A stretch of 64,000 bases of DNA from Streptomyces sp. NBC_01232 (GTDB taxonomy: Bacteria; Actinomycetota; Actinomycetes; Streptomycetales; Streptomycetaceae), in the NCBI RefSeq assembly GCF_035989885.1, contig NZ_CP108518.1, forward strand, positions 8,175,001 through 8,239,000, written 5' to 3'. The notes under the pieces are model-generated. The model had not been told where the DNA came from and did no database searches. It saw nothing but the letters and a program-made list of their open reading frames with translations. Positions 42,392 to 50,794 of the stretch are shown one piece after another (within the stretch, counting starts at the first letter, position 1; each line of letters starts with the position of its first letter). The translations under genes and the position numbers were made by a program.

Positions 42392-43369
42392 ATGGCCGGA
42401 TCCCAGATTCCCGTGATCGATCTCGGGCCGTGGCGGTCCGGCGGTCCCGAGGTGCGGGCCCGTACCGCCGCCCGCGTCGACGAGGCCCTGCGCGCGGCCG
42501 GTTTCCTGCTGGTGACCGGGCACGGTGTGGACCCCTCGCTGCCCGCGCGGATCCGGGAGGCGGCGGGCCGGTTCTTCCGGCTGCCCCCGGGCGCGAAGGC
42601 GCCGTACGCCGTCAAGGTCGGCGGCCGGGGCTGGCTCGGCCCGGGGGCGGAGGCCAACAGCTACGCCGAGGGGACGGCCTCGCCGCCCGACCTCAAGGAA
42701 TCCTGGTCCTTCGCGGCCGAGGACCCGACCGGCATCCCCTCCGTGGACGCCGAATGGTTCGCGCCCAACGCCTGGCCGGCCGAAGTGCCGCAGCTGCGAC
42801 CGCTGGTGACGGAGTACCTGCGCCTCATGCGGTCCCTCTCCGACGAACTGCTGGAACTGCTGGCCGTGGCCCTGGGCCTCGCCGAGGACCACTTCACCCG
42901 CCACACCTCACACCCCACCTGGGGGTTCAACCTGAACTGGTACCCGGGCACGGACGTCGTCGGCCTGCCGCTGCCCGGCCAGTTCCGCATCGGGGCACAT
43001 ACGGACTTCGGGACGGTCACGGTCCTCGACCGGCAACAGGGTGCGGGCGGGCTCCAGGTCCACACCGACGCCGGCGGCTGGCAGGACGCGCCCTACGACC
43101 CGGCGGCCCTGACCGTCAACATCGGCGATCTGATGGCCCGCTGGACGGGCGACCGCTGGCGCGCGGGCCGCCACCGCGTGCTGCCCCCGCCCGCCGACAC
43201 CCCCGCCGAGGAGCTGATCTCCCTCGTCTACTTCTACGAATGCGACCCGCACACCCGGGTCGAGTCACTGCCCGCCCCGGTCGGCCGGGTGACGCACGGC
43301 CCCGTCGACTCCCACACGTACCTGCGGGGCAAACTGGACTCGATCAGCGTGGATCATACTCAGGAGTGA
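42392..43369 (+). CDS. 2-oxoglutarate/Fe(II)-dependent oxygenase, IPNS-like
   Basis: 325 residues, with the DIOX_N segment IPVIDLGPWRSGGPEVRART and a double-stranded beta helix. The iron triad is H203 and D205 in GAHTDFG plus H261 in RAGRHRVLPP. The Arg-x-Ser that normally binds 2-oxoglutarate appears as L275-I-S277, so the Arg is missing; another Arg may replace it, or the cosubstrate may differ. Family includes isopenicillin N synthase, ethylene-forming enzyme and gibberellin oxidases. Isolated gene. Confidence 0.85.
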   Translation: MAGSQIPVIDLGPWRSGGPEVRARTAARVDEALRAAGFLLVTGHGVDPSLPARIREAAGRFFRLPPGAKAPYAVKVGGRGWLGPGAEANSYAEGTASPPDLKESWSFAAEDPTGIPSVDAEWFAPNAWPAEVPQLRPLVTEYLRLMRSLSDELLELLAVALGLAEDHFTRHTSHPTWGFNLNWYPGTDVVGLPLPGQFRIGAHTDFGTVTVLDRQQGAGGLQVHTDAGGWQDAPYDPAALTVNIGDLMARWTGDRWRAGRHRVLPPPADTPAEELISLVYFYECDPHTRVESLPAPVGRVTHGPVDSHTYLRGKLDSISVDHTQE

Positions 43370-43452
43370 CCCGGCGGATTCCCGTCCCCCCGAGGTCGGA
43401 CCGCGGATCGGCCTCGGAGCCGACGATCCGTCAAAACCGCTCGCATAGCGTG

Positions 43453-44682
43453 ATGTTCATGAGCAACAACCGCAGAACAGCCGCCTCCCTGACCCTCCTC
43501 GCCCTCCTCCTGCCGTTACCGATCGCCACCGCGGGCGCCTCGTCCGCCGCGGAATCCGCCGTCGCCGTAGCCGGGACGTTCACGGCCGGGCCCGCTGCCG
43601 CCGCCCCCGCTGCCGCCGGGGCCGAGAACCGTCACGACTCGCGGGTGGAACTCCCGCGCCCCACCGGCCGTTTCGCCGTCGGCCGGGAGGACCTGCACCT
43701 GGTGGACAGGAGCCGAACCGACCCCTGGGCCGGTTCAGGGCCGCGCGAGCTGATGGTCACCATGCGCTATCCGGCGCGGCACGACACCGGCCGCACCACG
43801 CGCTACCTCACGTCCGAGGAGGCCCGGCTGCTGCTGGTCGACCGGAAGCTGGACCAGGTGATCCCGGTCGAGACCCTGACCGGTACGCGGAGCCACGGCC
43901 GGACGGGAGCGCGGCCGGCCACCGGGAGGTACCCGCTGATCGTCCTGTCCCCGGGCTTCACCGTTCACCGGGCCACCCTCACCGCCCTCGCCGAGGACCT
44001 CGCCTCCCGCGGTTACGTCGTCGCCGCGGTGGACCACGCGTACGAGAGCGTGGGCACCGCCTTCCCCGGCGGGCGCGTGCTGACGTGCCTGGCCTGCGAG
44101 AAGGTCCGGGGCGAAGAGGGGTACCGGACGGTCGGCGACACCCGTGCCGGTGACGTGTCCTTCCTCCTGGACCGCCTCACCGGACGCGACCCCGCCTGGC
44201 GTCACGCCGGACTCATCGACAGGAGCCGCATCGCGATGGCCGGCCATTCCATCGGCGGATCCTCGACCGCCGCAGCGATGGCCGCCGACCGCAGGATCCG
44301 CGCCGGCGTGAACATGGACGGCGGCTTCTCCACGCCGGTCCCCGCGGCCGGACTCGGCGGGCGCCCCTTCATGCTGCTCGGCGCCCAGCAGCGCGGTCCC
44401 GGCGGCAACGCGAGCTGGGACCGCGACTGGCCGCTGCTCGACGGCTGGAAGCGCTGGATCACCTTTGCCGGCTCCGGCCACTTCACCTTCACCGACTTCC
44501 CGGCGATCGGCGAACAGCTGGGCCTGCCCGACGACGAGGCCCCGCTGCCGGGCGCCCGGTCCGTCGAACTGACCCGGCGCTACGTCGGCGCCTTCTTCGA
44601 CCGGCACCTGGGAGACCGGCCGCAGCCCGTGCTGGACGGCCCTTCACCCGACGCGCCGGAAGTCGCCTTCCACACCCCGTGA
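43453..44682 (+). CDS. Secreted alpha/beta hydrolase (PAF-acetylhydrolase/lipase-like)
   Basis: 409 residues, with a signal peptide (SLTLLALLLPLPIATAGA) and Ala-rich spacer. Nucleophile elbow GHSIGGSS with S266; Asp in NMDGGFS and His in GSGHFTFTDF complete the triad; LIVLSPGFTVHRATLTALA supplies the oxyanion region. The family hydrolyses short acyl or phospholipid esters outside the cell. The start is ATG 43453 or 43459, without a good ribosome site. Confidence 0.85.
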   Translation: MFMSNNRRTAASLTLLALLLPLPIATAGASSAAESAVAVAGTFTAGPAAAAPAAAGAENRHDSRVELPRPTGRFAVGREDLHLVDRSRTDPWAGSGPRELMVTMRYPARHDTGRTTRYLTSEEARLLLVDRKLDQVIPVETLTGTRSHGRTGARPATGRYPLIVLSPGFTVHRATLTALAEDLASRGYVVAAVDHAYESVGTAFPGGRVLTCLACEKVRGEEGYRTVGDTRAGDVSFLLDRLTGRDPAWRHAGLIDRSRIAMAGHSIGGSSTAAAMAADRRIRAGVNMDGGFSTPVPAAGLGGRPFMLLGAQQRGPGGNASWDRDWPLLDGWKRWITFAGSGHFTFTDFPAIGEQLGLPDDEAPLPGARSVELTRRYVGAFFDRHLGDRPQPVLDGPSPDAPEVAFHTP

Positions 44683-44699
44683 CGGGGGTCCGCCCCCGG

Positions 44700-45980
44700 T
44701 CAGACCACCGTCACCGGGTGGCGGACCACCGCGTCGAAGAGGTAGCCCTGCGTGTTGTGGACCGAGCGATCGGGCTGTGTCCGCCCGGTCGCGTCGCTCG
44801 CCCGTGCCAGCAGCGAGGTCGCACCCGTGGCCCTCGGGGTCCACGGCACCGACCAGCGCACCCACCCGCCCCGCCGCGGAGCGTCGTGCAGGTGGGCCCG
44901 CCGCCAGTGGCCGCCGCCGTCCGTGCTGACGTCGACGCGTGTGACCGGGGCCGCGGCCGACCAGGAACGGCCGGTCAGCAGCCGGGTCCGGTGCACGGGA
45001 ACGCCTGCCCCCAGCTCCAGCTCGAAGGCGCTCTTGAGGGTCTGCCGGGTCAGCGGCTCACTGCCGGCCGCCGGGTGCTCGGGCCCGAACAGCCGGTACA
45101 TCTCCGTGTTCCACGGCGAGTACAGCGGCTCCCGGCTCACCTCGATGTCCCCGACCCACTTGACCGACGAGATCCCGACCCAGTCCGGCACCACGAGGCG
45201 GACCGGCCCGCCGTGGTCGGGAGGCAGCGGCCGGCCGTTCATCTCGTAGGCCAGCAGTACGTCGTCCAGCGCCTTCGCGACCGGCAGCGGGCGCCGCACC
45301 CGGCCCAGGTTCACCCCGTTCGCGACCACCTCGTCGTCCAGCCCGCTCGGCAGGACGTCCACGGCGCCGCGGGTCACGCCCGCCAGGCGCAGTACGTCCG
45401 ACAGCCGCGCGCCGCGCCAGTGCGCGACGCCGATCGCGCCCAGTGTCCAGGCGGTGCCGGTCACCGGCTGGCCCTGCTGCGTGTCGTAGAAGCTGCGGCC
45501 GTTGCCCGCGCACTCGATGAACAGCGTCCGCTCCACCGGCCGCAGGGCGCGCAGCCGCTCGTACGACAGCTCCAGCGGGCCGCCCGCGAGCCCGTCGCCC
45601 CACACCTTCAGCCGCCAGCCGCCGGCATCGATCCGCGGGGTGGAGGTGTGGTTGCGGACGAAGAACCGGTCGATCGGAGTGAGCGGGCCCGTGCCGCGCA
45701 GCGCCGCGAAGTTCGTCTCCGCGTTCGTACCGCGAAGAGTGAACAGCTCGGGCGGCAGCGGCTTGACGGTGCGGGGCACCGGGTCGGCGAGGTCTGCGCC
45801 GGGCGCGGCCGACGCCGTGCCGCCGCCCGCCGCGACGCCCAGCGATCCGGCGGCGGCGCCCACCGAGAACAGCTTCAGCAGATCACGGCGGTCCACCCCG
45901 GCGGAGCGGGCGCGGCCCCGCGCCCACTGCCGCAGGCGCGTGCGGTCGTACCGGCTCTCGTCCGACAGATCGAAGGGCAT
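44700..45980 (-). CDS. Tat-exported sulfite-oxidase-family molybdoenzyme
   Basis: 426 residues, ATG 45980. Tat signal: R31-R32 in VDRRDLLKLF followed by a hydrophobic stretch and AxA. Molybdopterin domain with FVRNHTSTP and the molybdenum-ligating C157 in FIECAGNGRSFY, then the SuOx dimerisation domain from about 300 ending QGYLFDAVVRHPVTVV. No cytochrome b5 domain, so the electron acceptor is separate. A decayed 3' fragment of a sister gene lies at 32.8 kb. Confidence 0.9.
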   Translation of the reverse strand: MPFDLSDESRYDRTRLRQWARGRARSAGVDRRDLLKLFSVGAAAGSLGVAAGGGTASAAPGADLADPVPRTVKPLPPELFTLRGTNAETNFAALRGTGPLTPIDRFFVRNHTSTPRIDAGGWRLKVWGDGLAGGPLELSYERLRALRPVERTLFIECAGNGRSFYDTQQGQPVTGTAWTLGAIGVAHWRGARLSDVLRLAGVTRGAVDVLPSGLDDEVVANGVNLGRVRRPLPVAKALDDVLLAYEMNGRPLPPDHGGPVRLVVPDWVGISSVKWVGDIEVSREPLYSPWNTEMYRLFGPEHPAAGSEPLTRQTLKSAFELELGAGVPVHRTRLLTGRSWSAAAPVTRVDVSTDGGGHWRRAHLHDAPRRGGWVRWSVPWTPRATGATSLLARASDATGRTQPDRSVHNTQGYLFDAVVRHPVTVV

Positions 45981-46129
45981 GGCAGGAGCACTCCTTGGTC
46001 GCGGTTCCCACGGACCGTAGAGGTCCGCGGCGAGCCGCGGGAACCTTCCCGCCGTGCCCGCCACGAACCCGCAACATCACCGCAACGGCCGATTACCGCT
46101 GGTCGGCGGAATTTCGGCAGGATGAGGGC

Positions 46130-46663
46130 ATGACCGAGATCCGTACCCCCCGACTCCTCCTCCGCCGCTGGACCGACGACGACCTCGTCCCCCTGTCGGA
46201 GATCAACGCCGACCCGGAGGTGATGCGCTGGATCGGCGAGGGCGACACCCTCGACCTGGACCGGACCGCCGAGGACATCGAGCGCTGGGAGGAGGAGTGG
46301 GACGAGGAAGGCTTCGGGATCTTCGCCGTCGAGCTCCTCGGCTCCGGCGAGCTGATCGGCGCCGTCGGCCTCTCGGTCCCCGAGCACCTGCCCGAGGCCC
46401 TGCCGGACGCCGAGATCACCTGGCGGCTCGGCCGCCAGTACTGGGGCCAGGGCTACGCCTCCGAGGCCGCGCAGGCCACCTTGGAGTTCGCCCTCCAGGA
46501 CCGCGGCCTCGACCGGGTCGTCGCCATCAACCGGGCGGGCAACGAGGACTCCGAGAACGTGATCCGCAAGCTCGGCATGGTGCTGGAGCGCGACACCACG
46601 GACCCGCGCCACGGGCACCTCCTGCAGATCCACGGCATCGACCTCACCGAGTACGAGGCCTGA
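46130..46663 (+). CDS. GNAT N-acetyltransferase (RimJ/RimL-like)
   Basis: 177 residues: strand 1 TEIRTPRLLLRRWTDDDL and the acetyl-CoA loop RQYWGQGYASEAAQATLEF, with the C-terminal NEDSENVIRKLGMVLERD segment that marks RimJ/RimL-type enzymes. It probably acetylates an N-terminal amine or small molecule. Start ATG 46130. Confidence 0.9.
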   Translation: MTEIRTPRLLLRRWTDDDLVPLSEINADPEVMRWIGEGDTLDLDRTAEDIERWEEEWDEEGFGIFAVELLGSGELIGAVGLSVPEHLPEALPDAEITWRLGRQYWGQGYASEAAQATLEFALQDRGLDRVVAINRAGNEDSENVIRKLGMVLERDTTDPRHGHLLQIHGIDLTEYEA

Positions 46664-46826
46664 TCCCTCCGGCCGCATCAGCCGATCGGACGACCCCAGG
46701 GTCCTCCGGACCGCGCGCGGGCTCCGTCCACCGGGCGGACCCGGCCGGGGCCGCGGCGCGGCGAGCATGGACCGGGGGAGCGGGAGACGTACCCGGCCCT
46801 CCCCGCCCGGAGCCGAGAGGGACACC

Positions 46827-47450
46827 ATGAACGCGCACGACCGACTCCTCCTCGACGGAGCCCGCCGCGGTGACGCGACGGCGGTGGGCACGGCGCTCGC
46901 CGCCGGCGCCGCCGTGGAGGCCCGCGACGAGGAGCTGCGCACGCCCCTGCTGCTCGCCGTGCTCGGCGACCACCTGGCCGTGGCCGAACTGCTGGTCGCT
47001 GCCGGTGCCGACCCGAACGCCCCGGACTCCCGGGAGGACAGCCCCTGGCTGGTCACCGGCGTCACCGGCAGCATGCGGATGATGCGCCTGCTGCTGCCCG
47101 CCGGGCCCGACCTGAAGCAGTGCAACCGGTTCGGGGGGATCTCCCTCATCCCGGCTGCCGAGCGCGGGCACACCGCGTACGTGCGCGCCGTGCTCGCCGA
47201 GACGGACATCGACGCCGATCACGTGAACCGGCTCGGCTGGACCGCCCTGCTCGAGGCCGTGATCCTCGGCGACGGCGGCCCGCGCCACGAGGAGGTCGTC
47301 GCGGCCCTGCTCGCGGCGGGCGCCGATCCCCTGCTGCCCGACCACGAGGGGGTGACCCCGTACGAGCACGCCGCCCGCCGGGGCTTCGACGGCATGGCGA
47401 GGGCCCTGAAGGCGGCGGCCGCGGGTACGGAAGACGGGGCCGGCCGATGA
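46827..47450 (+). CDS. Ankyrin-repeat protein
   Basis: 207 residues with about five ankyrin repeats, for example TPLLLAVLGDHLAVAELLVA and GWTALLEAVILGDGG. No signal peptide; cytoplasmic binding protein. The following lipoprotein gene overlaps it by ATGA, so the two are co-produced. Confidence 0.88.
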   Translation: MNAHDRLLLDGARRGDATAVGTALAAGAAVEARDEELRTPLLLAVLGDHLAVAELLVAAGADPNAPDSREDSPWLVTGVTGSMRMMRLLLPAGPDLKQCNRFGGISLIPAAERGHTAYVRAVLAETDIDADHVNRLGWTALLEAVILGDGGPRHEEVVAALLAAGADPLLPDHEGVTPYEHAARRGFDGMARALKAAAAGTEDGAGR

Positions 47451-48637
47451 ACCGCCGCACCCGGGACACCCGTACGGCCCGCGACGCCCGTACGGGCACC
47501 CACGACGCCCGTGCGCACACCCGGCGCACCCGCACGCGCGCCCGTGGCGCCCTCGCGGCGCTCGCCGCGGCCCTGCTGCTCGGATCCTGCACCCAGAACG
47601 CGACGTCCGCGCCGCCGGGCCCGGCACCCTCCGCCGCCTCCCCGCTGCCGGCCACCGCCCCCACCCCGCAGGGCCTGCTCCTGACCGCCGACTTCGGGGC
47701 GGACACCGTGACCTTCGTGGACCCCGAGCGCGGTGCGGTGGCCTCGGTCCCCGTCGGCAGGGCCCCGTACGCACTGGCCGTGGGCGCGGACGGCCGCGCG
47801 TGGGTGGCCACCGCCGAGGGCGTCGCCGTCGTCGACACACGCACCCGCGTACGGGTGGCGCTGATCCCGCACCGCACGGGCACCGGACCGGTCACCGACG
47901 GCGAGTACCGCGGCGGCGGCATGGGCATCGCGCTCTCGCCCGACGGCGCGCGGGCCTACGTCGGGGTGAACGTCCCCGGCACCACCGGCGTCCTGGAGGT
48001 CATCGACACGGCCGGGCGCGAGGTCACCGCCGTCGTGCCCGTGGGCAGGCGGCCCTTCGACGTGGACGTGTCGGCGGACGGCGCCGAGGTGTACGTCACC
48101 GGCCACGACTCCTTCGACGTCACCGTCGTGGCGGCCGACTCCCTGCAGCCCCGCCGGATCGAGGTCGCCCCCTACGGCACCGAAGGCGGACTCGGTTCCT
48201 GGCTGAAGCCGCACTACGCCGTCGTACGGCCGGCCGACGGGAAGCTGCTGCTCCCCTTCGAGGGCGAGCGGCTCGCGGTGGTCGACCCCAGGACCGGGCG
48301 GACGGCGATCGAGCCGATGACGGCCGACACCCACCAGCACGGCGTCGCGGTCACGGCGGACGGCCGGCTGCTGGTGGTCGGCACCGGAGCCGTGCAGCCG
48401 GGCGACGGCAGGGGCCCGTCGCTGACGGTCCGTTCCCCGGGTGGCGCCGAGCGGGTGTACCCGCTGCAGGGCCCGCACGAGGACGTGGCGGTCTCCCGGG
48501 ACGGCCGGACCGCGTACGTCACGGGCGGCTACACCCGGGACGGTTACTGGAACGGCATCACGGTCGTCGACCTCGACACCGGAGCCGCCCGCCGGCTCGC
48601 GGCGGGCGCGCGACCCCTGGGCATCGCCGTCCTCTGA
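47447..48637 (+). CDS. YVTN-type beta-propeller lipoprotein
   Basis: 396 residues. The N-terminus is rich in R-T-R-D repeats and ends in a lipobox LLLGSC (C48 or so). The mature part is a seven-bladed propeller with blade signatures such as GRAPYALAVGADGRAWVATA and SRDGRTAYVTGG. Surface-exposed scaffold or binding protein, translated together with a cytoplasmic ankyrin protein. Confidence 0.87.
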   Translation: MNRRTRDTRTARDARTGTHDARAHTRRTRTRARGALAALAAALLLGSCTQNATSAPPGPAPSAASPLPATAPTPQGLLLTADFGADTVTFVDPERGAVASVPVGRAPYALAVGADGRAWVATAEGVAVVDTRTRVRVALIPHRTGTGPVTDGEYRGGGMGIALSPDGARAYVGVNVPGTTGVLEVIDTAGREVTAVVPVGRRPFDVDVSADGAEVYVTGHDSFDVTVVAADSLQPRRIEVAPYGTEGGLGSWLKPHYAVVRPADGKLLLPFEGERLAVVDPRTGRTAIEPMTADTHQHGVAVTADGRLLVVGTGAVQPGDGRGPSLTVRSPGGAERVYPLQGPHEDVAVSRDGRTAYVTGGYTRDGYWNGITVVDLDTGAARRLAAGARPLGIAVL

Positions 48638-48700
48638 GCCCCGGCGCCCCGGCCGTACGCCGCTGCCCCCCGCCCATACAGCACGCCTCGGCCGCGCGCC

Positions 48701-48982
48701 TCAGCCCGCGGCGCCGCCCGGTGCCCCGGCCCCGCCGCCCGCGCGGATCGCGGCGAGGGCGGCGGCGTGCAGGGCGGCCGGGGCGCCGTGATGGGCGCGG
48801 GGGCTGCCCGTGAGCGTGTACCACTCGTCGGCGTCCTTGTACTGGACGTCGAACCGGAGCACGCCCCCGTCCTCCTCGGTGCTGCGCAGCGTCAGCGGGC
48901 CGGTGATGACGCCGACCTCGTCGGTCATGGCGCCGCCCGGCCCGGCGAGCACCTCGTCCTGCCACCGGTGCGCCTGCGTCAT
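48701..48982 (-). CDS. Small protein coupled to the HNH lipoprotein gene
   Basis: 93 residues from ATG 48982, which overlaps the stop of the HNH gene as ATGA; an internal ATG at 48928 is possible. The sequence TGPLTLRSTEEDGGVLRFDV and QYKDADEWYTLTGS suggests a small beta-rich protein. Given translational coupling to a secreted HNH nuclease it might be an immunity or accessory protein, an inference only. Confidence 0.6.
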   Translation of the reverse strand: MTQAHRWQDEVLAGPGGAMTDEVGVITGPLTLRSTEEDGGVLRFDVQYKDADEWYTLTGSPRAHHGAPAALHAAALAAIRAGGGAGAPGGAAG

Positions 48983-49725
48983 GAGGCGCAGGTGTCCAGC
49001 ATCGTGGTGAGCATCTTCTTCTCCGGTTCGGTGACGGTCAGTCCGTACGTGGACTTCACGGTGGTCCAGGCCCGCCCGTACTGGCACCAGGCGGCCTTGT
49101 CCGGCGGCTGCCACAGGTCGGGGCTCTGGTCGCCCTTGGAACGGTTCGAGGCCGCGGTCACGGCCAGCAGCTGAGGACCGGTCAGATCGTTGGCGAAGGC
49201 CTTGCGCCGGGCGGAGTCCCAGCCGGCCGCGCCGGAGCGCCAGCCCTCGGCGAGCGGGACCATGTGGTCGATGTCCATCTTCCCCGCCTCCGTGACGGCC
49301 ACCCCGTCGTAGAAGCTCTTCCAGTTGCCGGAGACGGCCTTGCACTCGGCGTCCTGGGTGACCTCCGTGCCGTCGCGCTTGAGCACGACCTCACGGGTGT
49401 CGCACTTGTTGCCCTGCTGCGCCCAGTGCGTGAACTTGTCCCTGCTGTAGCCCGCCATCGTGCCGACCGGCGCGACCTCGAGCGCCGCCAACCGGGTCCG
49501 GGCCTCGGCGACGGTGACCATACCGGGCAGTACGTCCCCGCCGGCCGGTTTGGCGTCGTCACCCGGTGACTTCGGCGACTTCGGCGCCGCGGAGGACGGC
49601 GATCCCGCGGGCGCGGACGCCTTCGGATCCCCGCCGCCCGGCGCTGCCGGATCGGAACACCCGGCCGCGGCAGCCAGCAGCAGCGCCATCAGTACCGCAC
49701 CAGGCACACGTATCTGACGTCCCAT
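48979..49725 (-). CDS. Secreted HNH/DUF1524-type nuclease lipoprotein
   Basis: 248 residues. Lipobox LLLAAAAGC (C23) anchors it outside. The catalytic part (about 95-245) holds DIDHMVPLAEGW, the H of the HNH pattern and ASNRSKGDQSPDLW, the DUF1524/GmrSD-like endonuclease. Secreted members degrade environmental DNA. A small gene overlaps its stop codon. Confidence 0.87.
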   Translation of the reverse strand: MGRQIRVPGAVLMALLLAAAAGCSDPAAPGGGDPKASAPAGSPSSAAPKSPKSPGDDAKPAGGDVLPGMVTVAEARTRLAALEVAPVGTMAGYSRDKFTHWAQQGNKCDTREVVLKRDGTEVTQDAECKAVSGNWKSFYDGVAVTEAGKMDIDHMVPLAEGWRSGAAGWDSARRKAFANDLTGPQLLAVTAASNRSKGDQSPDLWQPPDKAAWCQYGRAWTTVKSTYGLTVTEPEKKMLTTMLDTCAS

Positions 49726-49927
49726 AACCCCACCCCGAGCCGGTACCGCTCCGCACGCTGTCCCGGAAACCCTACCCAGAACCGGACAATCAACCTACCG
49801 AGGGCCCTCCGGTGGGCGTTGTCAGTGGCCCTCGCTAGTCTCCCGGCATACCGCAGCTCAGGGGGGTCGGCTCCCCCCTGTCAGGGCTGCGCGGAACAGT
49901 ACGGGACAGGCGGAGGGGCACGGGCTG

Positions 49928-50794
49928 ATGGCTTGGCTGGCAGCGGGCGAGGGGTACGAGATCGCCCTGGTGGAGGGACGGGTGGCGGCGAGGTCCGCCA
50001 CCGGGCGGACGGCGGGGCGGCAGTTGAAGACACTGCCCAAGGCACTCAAGGACCATCCCGAGGTGGACCGGCTGCGCCGGCTGGCCGAGTGGCTCGACCG
50101 GCACGAGGCGGCCTGCGTCGCACAGGTCGACGGCTGGATGGTCTCCTCGCTGCCCGTGCCGACCGAACTGCTCGCCCGGGTCTGGCCGGACGAGGCCTGG
50201 CAGAGCGCCCTGCGCGACGTGGCCGTCGTCGGCGACGACCCGGACGAGGTGGGCTTCCTGCGGGACGCCACCGCGTCCGGCGAGCTGAAGGTGGTCAACC
50301 TCGACGGCGAGACCGTACGGCTCGCCCCGCGCACGGTGACCCTGCCGCACCCGGTGCTCCTGCCCGACCTGGACGACGTACGGGACTTCGCGGCCGAACT
50401 GGGCATCGTGCAGCGCGTCGAGCAGATCCACCGGGCCACCTGGCGCAAGCCCGCCGAGCTCGCCGCCACCGCCACCGAGGTACGCGACTACGCGGGCGGG
50501 GTCTTCCCCACCCGCTTCAGCCTCGCGGCCCGCGCCACCAGCCTCGGCTACCGGGTCTCCGGTGGCTACGCCACCTGCAAGGTCCGGGACTCCGGCAGCG
50601 GCACCGAGGCGGCCGTGTGGATCGGCGAACCCTATTACGAAGACGAGATGACCACCGGCGCCCTGAGCTGGCACGACGAGGACGGCCGGGCGGTACGCCT
50701 GACGGAGGTCGGACCGGTCGCCTGGTCCGAGGGAATGCGGATGGCCGCGGCGCTCTACGCCGGGCGCAAGATCGAGGAGGGCGGGGACGCGTGA
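49928..50794 (+). CDS. DUF4132 domain protein, first gene of the MoxR-VWA locus
   Basis: 288 residues, ATG 49928 with GGAGGGG upstream. DUF4132 is recognised from LKTLPKALKDHPEVDRLRRL and the segment VTLPHPVLLPDLDDVRDFAA. In most genomes this domain is at the C-terminus of much larger proteins; here it stands alone, and the next protein is large. It overlaps the giant gene as GTGA. It may be the partner or sensor of the locus. No catalytic residue is recognised. Confidence 0.8.
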   Translation: MAWLAAGEGYEIALVEGRVAARSATGRTAGRQLKTLPKALKDHPEVDRLRRLAEWLDRHEAACVAQVDGWMVSSLPVPTELLARVWPDEAWQSALRDVAVVGDDPDEVGFLRDATASGELKVVNLDGETVRLAPRTVTLPHPVLLPDLDDVRDFAAELGIVQRVEQIHRATWRKPAELAATATEVRDYAGGVFPTRFSLAARATSLGYRVSGGYATCKVRDSGSGTEAAVWIGEPYYEDEMTTGALSWHDEDGRAVRLTEVGPVAWSEGMRMAAALYAGRKIEEGGDA

